From Treponema sp. (lineage in GTDB: Bacteria > Spirochaetota > Spirochaetia > Treponematales > Breznakiellaceae): DNA of 16,906 nucleotides. Below, piece by piece: positions 8,738-15,050 of this stretch (within the stretch, counting starts at the first letter, position 1; each line of letters begins with the position of its first letter). A program made the translations under genes and the position numbers. The notes beneath the pieces were generated by a model. It made no database searches. It was not told the DNA's origin and saw only the letters and a program-made list of their open reading frames with translations. The stretch is taken from positions 1 through 16,906 of the forward strand of contig WQZT01000010.1 of the NCBI GenBank assembly GCA_009780595.1, written 5' to 3'.

Positions 8738-8761
8738 ACCTTGTGCAAAAACCGCAAAGGT
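8738..8761. terminator. Possible bidirectional hairpin in the convergent junction
   Basis: In the 43-bp gap between the plus-strand exported-protein gene and the minus-strand orphan gene, ACCTT-G-TGC (8738-8746) pairs with GCA-AAGGT (8754-8761), leaving one bulged base and a 7-base loop. An outer perfect pair, GTGAAC (8723-8728) with GTTCAC (8768-8773), flanks it. There is no T tract on either side, so a Rho-independent function is doubtful, but the position is where transcription from both sides should stop. Confidence 0.25.
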
Positions 8762-8769
8762 GAGCCCGT

Positions 8770-9723
8770 TCACTCCTGCGCTATACGGTATTTAAGGTAG
8801 ATTTCCTCCAAGGTACGGTGGGGGCCGGGCGCAGAAGTCCGCTTGCGAAAGCGCGCGGTATCCCGGCGGTCAACATAAAAATCGTAAATCGAACGGCAAT
8901 CGGTGCTGTCGATAATGCCGTATGCAGGTTTTCCCCCAAGGTAGGAATCAATCTCTTGCCGCCCCACAGCGTTTTCGCCCTGTTCGGCAAGTTTTAACCG
9001 AATTGAAGTTATTTCCTCGTAGGAAAGCCCGAACAGGAACTCTTCCAGCGCCCAGCGTGTTTCATCGATTGACACACGCGCTATGATGAATTCCTGCCAG
9101 CCCTCGTCCATGTCCATCGTTACGCGCATAAGCTCGCTGGAAGCGTTCATCGTTCCAAAGCAGGGTGGGGGAGCGGCATCGCGAGCACTCCACAGCGCGT
9201 CCAATGCCGACAAATGTTGCACCGCGCGAGGATCATTACCTGAATCCCACAGGGAAATTAAATCGTAAGCAAGGTTAATCTTCACGATTTGGGAAAAATC
9301 AGGATCGTCAAGACACGAAAAATACACTTCCTCCGCCATAAGCGTATGGATAACGGTCAGCATGACCTTTCTCAACGGCTGATAAAATTCCTTTTTATCG
9401 CGCAACAAAATATACAACAGGGAAAACGCCTGAAACTTCGCCACCTGATAACTGCGCGCCGCCGCAACACGTGCCGGAATGTGCAGCAGATGCGTGGGCG
9501 ATGCAAACGAACAAAGCGTTGACAACAGGTGACCTTCGTCCCTCTGTATGCCGCGGAGCTTGTTGCTCTCACGAATTGACGGATACTGGGAAACTGCCTC
9601 GCCAAGCGCGGCCAAACACCGAAAACGCTGATTCACCAGCACCGTTTCTTCCGGGGAGCACTCGTTAAGGTAAGCTTTAATTTTCTCAACTAAAGCGGTT
9701 TCTTCACCATTCAGTTCAAGCAT
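8770..9723 (-). CDS. Unrecognised 317-residue helical protein
   Basis: I do not recognise this family. The frame begins at ATG 9723 (MLELNGEETALVEKIKAYL) with GGAGG 11 bases upstream. A longer frame reaching a TTG at 9858 crosses very AT-rich DNA without a ribosome-binding site and is not used. The protein is predicted mostly helical and soluble, with no signal peptide and no membrane segment in the chosen version. Notable segments are a basic patch (about 75-130) rich in Arg, Ala and Leu, a PPPCFGTM turn in the middle, and ALEEFLFGLSYEEITSIRLKL near 235-255. It ends in a Tyr/Arg-rich tail with IYDFYVDRR and LEEIYLKYRIAQE. Five scattered cysteines form no metal motif. It lies downstream of the DUF4143 ATPase on the same strand but behind a 197-bp gap with its own promoter candidate. 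It converges with the ispG-linked gene. Confidence 0.65.
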   Translation of the reverse strand: MLELNGEETALVEKIKAYLNECSPEETVLVNQRFRCLAALGEAVSQYPSIRESNKLRGIQRDEGHLLSTLCSFASPTHLLHIPARVAAARSYQVAKFQAFSLLYILLRDKKEFYQPLRKVMLTVIHTLMAEEVYFSCLDDPDFSQIVKINLAYDLISLWDSGNDPRAVQHLSALDALWSARDAAPPPCFGTMNASSELMRVTMDMDEGWQEFIIARVSIDETRWALEEFLFGLSYEEITSIRLKLAEQGENAVGRQEIDSYLGGKPAYGIIDSTDCRSIYDFYVDRRDTARFRKRTSAPGPHRTLEEIYLKYRIAQE

Positions 9724-9784
9724 TCGTAAAACTGCCTCCACATTATTTATCTTACAATAATAATACAAGAATATCTGCAAAAGT

Positions 9785-9814
9785 ATAATAAAGCAAGTGT
9801 ATATTGTATAACAA
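9785..9814 (-). promoter_or_regulatory. Candidate sigma-70-type promoter for the orphan gene
   Basis: On the minus strand, TTGTTA (9814-9809) and TATTAT (9790-9785) are separated by 18 bp and would start transcription near 9778, about 55 bases before the ATG at 9723. The match is 4/6 and 5/6 to the consensus. The whole 9724-9920 stretch is AT-rich, so chance matches are likely, and TTGCTT/TATTCT (9796-9768) is an alternative. Apart from this, the 197-bp gap holds nothing I recognise. Confidence 0.35.
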
Positions 9815-9920
9815 ATTAAAGGTTTCGATACACTCATCACCATTGGTAGACAGAACAAACATTATATATAGTAAACAAAGTATAAAAATTATGCTTTCCA
9901 AGTACGCTTTTTTCTCTACT

Positions 9921-11099
9921 TCAAATATTCTTCCAGTTAACGTATCGCAAATCGGCGGAGAAGTCAGCGGAAAACGGCATATCGCTACCGTCGTAAATTA
10001 CCCGCCGCGCTTTAATTTCCTGCGAAGCCGGTGGCGTAAAGTTCAGCAGGTTTTTTGCGTAGTCCCTATTTGCGGTTTGAGATGCTTTTATTTCGGTTAA
10101 AATTAAACCCTGCGGTGTTTCCTCGATAAGGTCAATTTCTTTTTCCCGGTTATCACTGTCCCGCCAAAAATACAACCCCGGACGGCGGCCTGCGTTGAAA
10201 TACCCTTTCATTATTTCAGAAATAACCGCCGCCTCAAAAATATGCCCCCGCATCCGATGCAGCGTTAGTTCCTTAGCCTCAGTGAAGCCCAAAAGAGCAC
10301 ACAACAAACCCGTGTCATAAAAATAAAGCTTGGCGGTTTTTACATAACGTTTCCCTAGGTTGCTGTAATAAGGCGGCAACCGAAACAAAATGTAACTCTC
10401 TTCAAGTATCGAAATCCACGAATCGGCAGTTCTCGCATCAATGGCAACTTCAGCCCCCAGCTTGGTCAGGTTTACCGGGCTGCCAACGTTTGCCGCTACA
10501 ATACGCATAAAACGCCGAAATTTGTCAATGTCGTTAATTCTAAGTTCCGCCCGAATATCCCGTTCCACATAGGTTGCGATATAGCTTGGAAAAAAATCCT
10601 CAGGAGCGATTTTCGAGGAAATGAGCCGGGGATACGCGCCGGACAGCATCCACTCGTCAGCATTTTTGGGAAGTCGCCTCGCCTGAGCCAGCTCCGCAAG
10701 GGAAAACGGCAACAACGATAGGATACCTACCCTTCCGGCAAGCGACTGGGAAATACTCTTCATCATCAGGAAGTTTTGCGACCCCGATAAAATGTACATT
10801 CCCGGAGTATCCTTCTGGTCAACCTTGCTCTGGATATACGAGAACAAATCCGGCGCCCGCTGCGCTTCATCGATGATAACATTGCCCTTGTAAGAATCCA
10901 AAAAACCGCGCGGATCAAGAATCGCGAAATCTCTGGTATCTTTTTCTTCAAGGCTCACATAGTCGTAATTTTTGCCAAAAAGCTGTTTGAGCAGCGTGCT
11001 TTTCCCGCTTTGCCTTGGACCAGTGAGAAACACCGCCGGAAATTTTCCCGCCATATCTGCCAGTTTGCTGACGATGGCTCTTTCGATAGTTTTCATCAC
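9921..11099 (-). CDS. AAA_14/DUF4143 family ATPase
   Basis: A 392-residue P-loop ATPase with the AAA_14 plus DUF4143 arrangement. Walker A GPRQSGKST is residues 27-35 (Lys33), Walker B VIIDEAQ is about 74-80, and a sensor-like ILSGSQNFLM follows at 103-112. SGAYPRL near 153-159 is the usual linker motif. The middle section (about 190-255) looks like a helix-turn-helix. The C-terminal part has Glu289 in FEAAVISEI, Asp323 in EIDLI and Glu336-x-Lys338 in LTEIKAS, a spacing like the PD-(D/E)XK nuclease core. Family members are common in Treponema and anaerobes and lack an agreed function; nuclease activity is unproven. The start is GTG 11099 or, equally likely, ATG 11096; a TAG precedes directly and no Shine-Dalgarno exists. 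The gene appears complete, with its own promoter within a repeat array. Confidence 0.88.
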   Translation of the reverse strand: MMKTIERAIVSKLADMAGKFPAVFLTGPRQSGKSTLLKQLFGKNYDYVSLEEKDTRDFAILDPRGFLDSYKGNVIIDEAQRAPDLFSYIQSKVDQKDTPGMYILSGSQNFLMMKSISQSLAGRVGILSLLPFSLAELAQARRLPKNADEWMLSGAYPRLISSKIAPEDFFPSYIATYVERDIRAELRINDIDKFRRFMRIVAANVGSPVNLTKLGAEVAIDARTADSWISILEESYILFRLPPYYSNLGKRYVKTAKLYFYDTGLLCALLGFTEAKELTLHRMRGHIFEAAVISEIMKGYFNAGRRPGLYFWRDSDNREKEIDLIEETPQGLILTEIKASQTANRDYAKNLLNFTPPASQEIKARRVIYDGSDMPFSADFSADLRYVNWKNI

Positions 11100-11213
11100 C
11101 TAAAATCATACAATACAAGTTCCGAAAATTCAACATCCGTAATACCGAAAATTCGACAATACATATACCGAAAATTCGACAATACGGACAGCGAAAATTA
11201 AACAGAGCCTAGG
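11099..11213 (-). repeat. Five-copy 23-bp tandem array over the ATPase promoter
   Basis: On the strand of the ATPase gene the core GAATTTTCGG occurs three times identically (11177-11168, 11154-11145, 11131-11122). Degenerate copies occur at 11200-11191 (8/10) and 11108-11099 (7/10), all exactly 23 bp apart. The 13-bp connectors share GTATTGT in three of the four intervals, so the whole unit is repeated, not only the core. Two neighbouring units agree over 18 bp. The array fills nearly the entire gap between the radical SAM stop and the ATPase start. Its last copy overlaps the -10 region and the first start codon. An operator array is the likeliest reading; the CRISPR and mobile-element readings do not fit. 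Confidence 0.85.
11105..11133 (-). promoter_or_regulatory. Candidate leaderless promoter of the DUF4143 ATPase gene
   Basis: On the minus strand TTGAAT (11133-11128) and TATGAT (11110-11105) are separated by 17 bp, matching the consensus 4/6 and 5/6. The predicted start of transcription falls at 11098-11096, directly on the start codon (GTG 11099 or ATG 11096). No ribosome-binding site is present, which suits a leaderless message. The two hexamers lie at the same position of two adjacent 23-bp repeats. Confidence 0.5.
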
Positions 11214-11215
11214 CT
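11206..11215. promoter_or_regulatory. Perfect 10-bp palindrome after the radical SAM stop
   Basis: AGCCTAGGCT is its own reverse complement and begins two bases after the TAA of the radical SAM gene, adjoining the outermost 23-bp repeat. With no loop it is a poor hairpin, so a terminator role is doubtful. It could be a binding site for a dimeric protein or simply chance. Confidence 0.25.
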
Positions 11216-11216
11216 T

Positions 11217-13730
11217 TTATCCGGCGACAGTAGCGATCGGATAAAGGGTGCGGTAGGCATCGAAGTACGAGACACCCGAATCGTCAACACCCGGCATCCG
11301 CGCGAGGACAGAAAGGCGCTGCAGACCGTAGACGCTCCCGCCCGCAGCAACATCACCTGCCGCAGCACTAGCGCCGCCTGAACGGGCGGCGCGGTACGGC
11401 TTTTCCTCGCCAGCTTTAACGGTGTCAGATTTCCCGCCCTCGCCACCTGAGGCGTATTCATACCCCCACAGCAACGACGAAACGGAGTGCTTTTTCTGCC
11501 CTGCCGGAATAAGCACGTTCATCGCCCGGGTAACGGCAAGCCCTTCGGGAAGGCGTGCGTTCAGGCGCTCCATAAACAGCCCGGAGTCAAACAGCCCTTC
11601 CGTGTCAACCGCCGCAATTTCACCTCCGGCGCTAATGCCCAAAGAAAGTGGAGAGGCAATGTCGAGCCGGGGCAACGGGTTAAAACCCTGCGAATACAGA
11701 ACGGGAATGCCCGCTCTAACAAAGGCAAAGGCGAAAATTTCAAGCAGGCACAGGTGAGATTGAAACACCGCACTACCCCTTTTTTCAAATGAAAAAAGAA
11801 TCCTAAAGGTATCAGCTGGAAGATTAGACACGGTTTCCAGTGCGGCAACGTGAGGTTTTTCTTCATGTTGTATATTATTTTCTACAACATTGAGCGATTT
11901 TCGGCACGTTCCACAGAAATCTGTGCAGTTTTCGATACATGGTGAAGTAAGTTCTCCGCCATGAGACCTTTTCAGCTCGGTTAAAAAATAGTTTTTGCCG
12001 ACTTTTGAATCGATAAAAGCCCACGGCAAAACGCCAGCGGTATCAATCCCGCTGTTAATTTCATTCACCAGCGGCGCACTCTTTTCAACGAGGGATTCCC
12101 ACGTATTGCGCTTGAAATACTCCGTCCACGAATCAAGGCGGCAGCCCAGCTTGAACGCCTCCTCAAAAATGTCCCCTGCCCGTTCATCGCCCCGGCTGGC
12201 AATACCTTCGATTACCGAAACAAGCGGGTCTTGAATCCCCACTTTATGCCCCTGCGGTTTTAAGCGCGCCCGCAAGTAGTTCAGCTTTCGTTCAGATTCG
12301 CCGCGCTCCAACTGAGATGCCCACTGGAACGGCGTGTGGGCTTTTGGCACGAATGTTCCCACGTTGATGTTGAAGTGCAAGCCCGTCATCGCGGCGGCTC
12401 GTTCGATAAAAGCGGCGATTTCTTCCTCTTCAGACTTCAGCGTCCCCTGCCCTGCTCGTTGCTCATCGCCGCTGTGTACAGGCAGCCCGATCATAAAGTA
12501 GAACTTGGATGTGCGCCAGCCGCGCCTCCGCGCCTCTTTTAAAATGGAAACAACATCCTGCTCGGAGACTTTTTTGTTAATTGCCATTTGCCAGAAGTCC
12601 GCCGGGGTTTCAACTGCGAAGGTCAGACCGCTCTTGCGAACTTCCGATATTTTTTCAAGGAGGTCAAGGGAAAACGTGGAAACTTTCAGAGACGGAAGCT
12701 GAAACGAAATGCGTTGCGAGCGGTATTTGGCGTTCAGCGCATCGATGAACGTATCCAAATACCGGTAATCCCCCGACGACAAGGAGGAAAGACTGATTTC
12801 GCGGTAGCCGCCCTGCCGTACAAACGCCTCGATTTCGGCTTCGATGGCGCGTGCGTCCTTTTGACGCATCGGGCGATACCAGCATCCGGCGTGGCAAAAG
12901 CGGCAGCCGTTTGCACAGCCCCGCATTATCTCCACCGAGCCGTGCTGGTGAACAACCTTCATGTTGGGAACGGGAAAAATTGCAGGTTGGAAATTTACGC
13001 CGCCTTGTACGCCGTTTGGCGAATCGCTGGCAGCTTCCATCCCGCCTGATGCAAAGTTCGCGTCTATTGCCCGCACCGCCCTACCCTTCCCCTTTGTCCA
13101 CACCGAAGGATGTTCGACAAGGCGCGCAAGCATATCCTGCCGTGTACCGCCTGATTTTTTTATTCCGGCAAGAATAACCGCCAGATCGAAAAATCCGGCT
13201 TCCGCCTCGCCAATCCAGAACGCATCGATAAAAGCGGCGTAGGGCAACGGGTTTGAAACACATGGGCCGCCCATCAGCACAATCGGGTCATCCTCCCGGC
13301 GGTCGCGGCAGCGAAGGGGAATGCCCGACACATCGAGTATCGTAAACACGCCGCCGATTCCCAGTTCGTAGCCGAGCGTAAACATCAACAAATCGGTGTT
13401 TTTAAGGCTTATCCCCGTATCGAGGCCGTACATCGGAAGATTCCTGCCGCGCAAAAGCTGCTCGAAATCGGGGGCGGGGGCAAAGGCGCGGTCGCAGGAA
13501 ACACCGTCAAGGCGGTTGAGGCGGTTGTAGAGAATGCGGAGCGCCTGATTTGACATCCCGATTTCATATAAATCGGGAAAGGCGATAACGGTTTTCAGCG
13601 TCCGATTGTCTGCGCCGAGTGCCGGCTTGCACAGCCGCCCGTACTCTCCGCCAGTGTAACGCCCCGGTTTTTCGACGCTCAACAGCGCCTGACCTAATTC
13701 CCTAACGGGATTAAAATAATGAGTTTCCAT
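11217..13730 (-). CDS. Radical SAM protein, TIGR03960-type fused to DUF2344 (TIGR03936-type)
   Basis: About 837 residues from ATG 13730. In-frame alternatives are ATG 13760 and TTG 13781, which would only lengthen the overlap with rodA; the chosen start gives METHYFNPVRELG, then VEKPGRYTGGEYG as in relatives. Residues about 40-225 form a B12-binding-like N-terminal domain. The radical SAM domain carries CANGCRFC (Cys272, Cys276, Cys279), with an extra Cys in HAGCW. A second cysteine set, Cys598, Cys602, Cys606 and Cys609, has the CxxxCxxxCGxC form and probably holds another iron-sulfur cluster. From about 637 a DUF2344 domain follows (FEKRGSAVFQSHL, YSQGFNPLPRL). The tail after about 770 is low-complexity Gly/Ala-rich. 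The substrate is unknown; RNA modification has been suggested for relatives but not shown. It overlaps the 3' end of rodA by 20 bp. A rodA-radical SAM order also occurs in other bacteria such as Clostridia. Confidence 0.9.
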   Translation of the reverse strand: METHYFNPVRELGQALLSVEKPGRYTGGEYGRLCKPALGADNRTLKTVIAFPDLYEIGMSNQALRILYNRLNRLDGVSCDRAFAPAPDFEQLLRGRNLPMYGLDTGISLKNTDLLMFTLGYELGIGGVFTILDVSGIPLRCRDRREDDPIVLMGGPCVSNPLPYAAFIDAFWIGEAEAGFFDLAVILAGIKKSGGTRQDMLARLVEHPSVWTKGKGRAVRAIDANFASGGMEAASDSPNGVQGGVNFQPAIFPVPNMKVVHQHGSVEIMRGCANGCRFCHAGCWYRPMRQKDARAIEAEIEAFVRQGGYREISLSSLSSGDYRYLDTFIDALNAKYRSQRISFQLPSLKVSTFSLDLLEKISEVRKSGLTFAVETPADFWQMAINKKVSEQDVVSILKEARRRGWRTSKFYFMIGLPVHSGDEQRAGQGTLKSEEEEIAAFIERAAAMTGLHFNINVGTFVPKAHTPFQWASQLERGESERKLNYLRARLKPQGHKVGIQDPLVSVIEGIASRGDERAGDIFEEAFKLGCRLDSWTEYFKRNTWESLVEKSAPLVNEINSGIDTAGVLPWAFIDSKVGKNYFLTELKRSHGGELTSPCIENCTDFCGTCRKSLNVVENNIQHEEKPHVAALETVSNLPADTFRILFSFEKRGSAVFQSHLCLLEIFAFAFVRAGIPVLYSQGFNPLPRLDIASPLSLGISAGGEIAAVDTEGLFDSGLFMERLNARLPEGLAVTRAMNVLIPAGQKKHSVSSLLWGYEYASGGEGGKSDTVKAGEEKPYRAARSGGASAAAGDVAAGGSVYGLQRLSVLARMPGVDDSGVSYFDAYRTLYPIATVAG

Positions 13731-15045
13731 ATCCTGATGAGTGTTGATACCTTCTAACATAAATACTGAGCGCCAGCCCAATGCCAGCCATCGCCGAAAT
13801 AAGCGCAGAACCGCCGTAAGAAACGAACGTCAACGGGATTCCAGTAACGGGCATAATGCCCATCGTCATCCCGACATTGATGAAAAAATGAAAGGCGTAC
13901 ATAGAAGCAAGGCCTGCAACGATGTTTGCTCCGAATGAGTCAATTGTGATCCGCATAATCCTGATAAGTCTGAGAATAATAAGCAAAAAAAGCGAAAATA
14001 CGAACGTGCCGCCTAAAAATCCCCATTCTTCACAGAGAATGGCGAAAATAAAGTCGGTGCTTTGCTCGGGCAGAAAGTGAAACTGGCTCTGCGTTCCTTG
14101 AAGATAGCCCATACCTGAAATCCCACCTGAGCCTATTGCGGTGATGGACTGGATGATGTGCCAGCCTGAGCCGCGCGGGTCGATGTTGGGGTCCAGAAAA
14201 ACGATGAGCCGCATAACTTGATAGCCGCGCAGCACTTTTGAGGCGGCGTAGGAAAGCCCCATCGAAAAGGTGAAGATTCCGGCAGCGTAGCATATCCAGA
14301 AAAAGTAGCCTTTGTGGTAGCGCGAAAAACCGAACCAGCCGATAAGTCCGATTGTAACCATGGCGAGGCAGAAGAGCAGAACAAAGCGTGTATTTGCAAG
14401 CATCATCAGCGCGGGGTACATGTTGTTCATAATGTGCGTTTGCCACAGCGGAAGCAGGAGGAAAAAGCCCGCAAAAAAAACGGTTGCCCCGAGAAAAAAG
14501 ATGTACCTGAGGGGAATTCCTGCGATAAACATCATTCCCAACAGTATGGGGATGAAAACGAGTGCCGTTCCCAAATCTGGCTGGATGAGAATCAGCAACA
14601 TTGGGAGCATCACGATGGCGCAAGAGACCAGAAAGCGGATGAATGTTCTATGGTTGCGCTTGGTGATGTCCAAAAACCACGCCAGAAAGAGGATGGTAGT
14701 GATTTTGGCGAACTCCGAAATTTGAAAGGCAAAGCCCGCAATTCTGATCCAGCGGCTTGGGCGGCCAGTCAGCCCCATGACGAGGATGTACAAAAGAAGG
14801 GCGAGCGTTCCCAGATAAAAATACAGCGCCAGATCGTACGCGCGGCGGTAGTTAAACAGCACCAGCGTAAAAACCAGCACTAGCCCGGCTGCTGCCCACG
14901 CCAATTGGCGGCGGTACTCGTTGGAAACCATAACGCCCGCCGGAGTCATCCCCGACGAGTAAATGAAAAGCACTCCCACGATTACAAGCACCAGCGCCGA
15001 GACGAGGAGGAAAAAGTCTATTTCAAGAAGATTGCGAAACCTCAT
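13711..15045 (-). CDS. rodA: Rod-shape SEDS peptidoglycan glycosyltransferase RodA
   Basis: RodA polymerises lipid II into glycan strands with PBP2 as partner during cell elongation; it is an inner-membrane protein of about ten helices. The 444-residue product is longer than the usual 370-420, because of longer loops in the middle (about 165-270). SEDS features include SRWIRIAGFAFQISEFAKI (Glu111), the DPRGSGWHIIQS loop, and PEQSTDFIFAILCEE with Asp331 at the position of the catalytic aspartate. The first conserved motif reads QISE where QPSE is usual. The C-terminus has GIPLTFVSYGGSALI, the family hallmark. The ATG at 15045 has GAGG about 9 bases upstream, inside the last codons of mrdA, and lies 5 bp after the mrdA stop. 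The 3' end overlaps the radical SAM gene. Confidence 0.96.
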   Translation of the reverse strand: MRFRNLLEIDFFLLVSALVLVIVGVLFIYSSGMTPAGVMVSNEYRRQLAWAAAGLVLVFTLVLFNYRRAYDLALYFYLGTLALLLYILVMGLTGRPSRWIRIAGFAFQISEFAKITTILFLAWFLDITKRNHRTFIRFLVSCAIVMLPMLLILIQPDLGTALVFIPILLGMMFIAGIPLRYIFFLGATVFFAGFFLLLPLWQTHIMNNMYPALMMLANTRFVLLFCLAMVTIGLIGWFGFSRYHKGYFFWICYAAGIFTFSMGLSYAASKVLRGYQVMRLIVFLDPNIDPRGSGWHIIQSITAIGSGGISGMGYLQGTQSQFHFLPEQSTDFIFAILCEEWGFLGGTFVFSLFLLIILRLIRIMRITIDSFGANIVAGLASMYAFHFFINVGMTMGIMPVTGIPLTFVSYGGSALISAMAGIGLALSIYVRRYQHSSGYGNSLF

Positions 15046-15050
15046 CTAAC

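Noticed and set aside
9836..9846. Small dyad ACCA-T-TGGT after the ATPase gene as a terminator
   Set aside because: The loop is too small for a stable hairpin and no T tract follows.
9724..9858. N-terminal extension of the orphan gene to TTG 9858, which would add a hydrophobic helix
   Set aside because: The extension lies in AT-rich DNA, has no ribosome-binding site, and AT-rich codons give hydrophobic residues by default. The ATG at 9723 with GGAGG upstream is better supported.
11099..11213. CRISPR array interpretation of the 23-bp repeats
   Set aside because: The conserved core is only 10 bp, the connectors are 13 bp and themselves similar, and no cas gene is near.
13731..13781. Longer N-terminus of the radical SAM protein from TTG 13781 or ATG 13760
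   Set aside because: No good ribosome-binding site precedes either codon, the overlap with rodA would grow, and the extra residues do not resemble the usual start of the family. ATG 13760 cannot be fully excluded.
14314..14883. 189-residue plus-strand frame opposite rodA
   Set aside because: It is rich in charged residues as the complement of membrane-helix codons; rodA is secure on the other strand.
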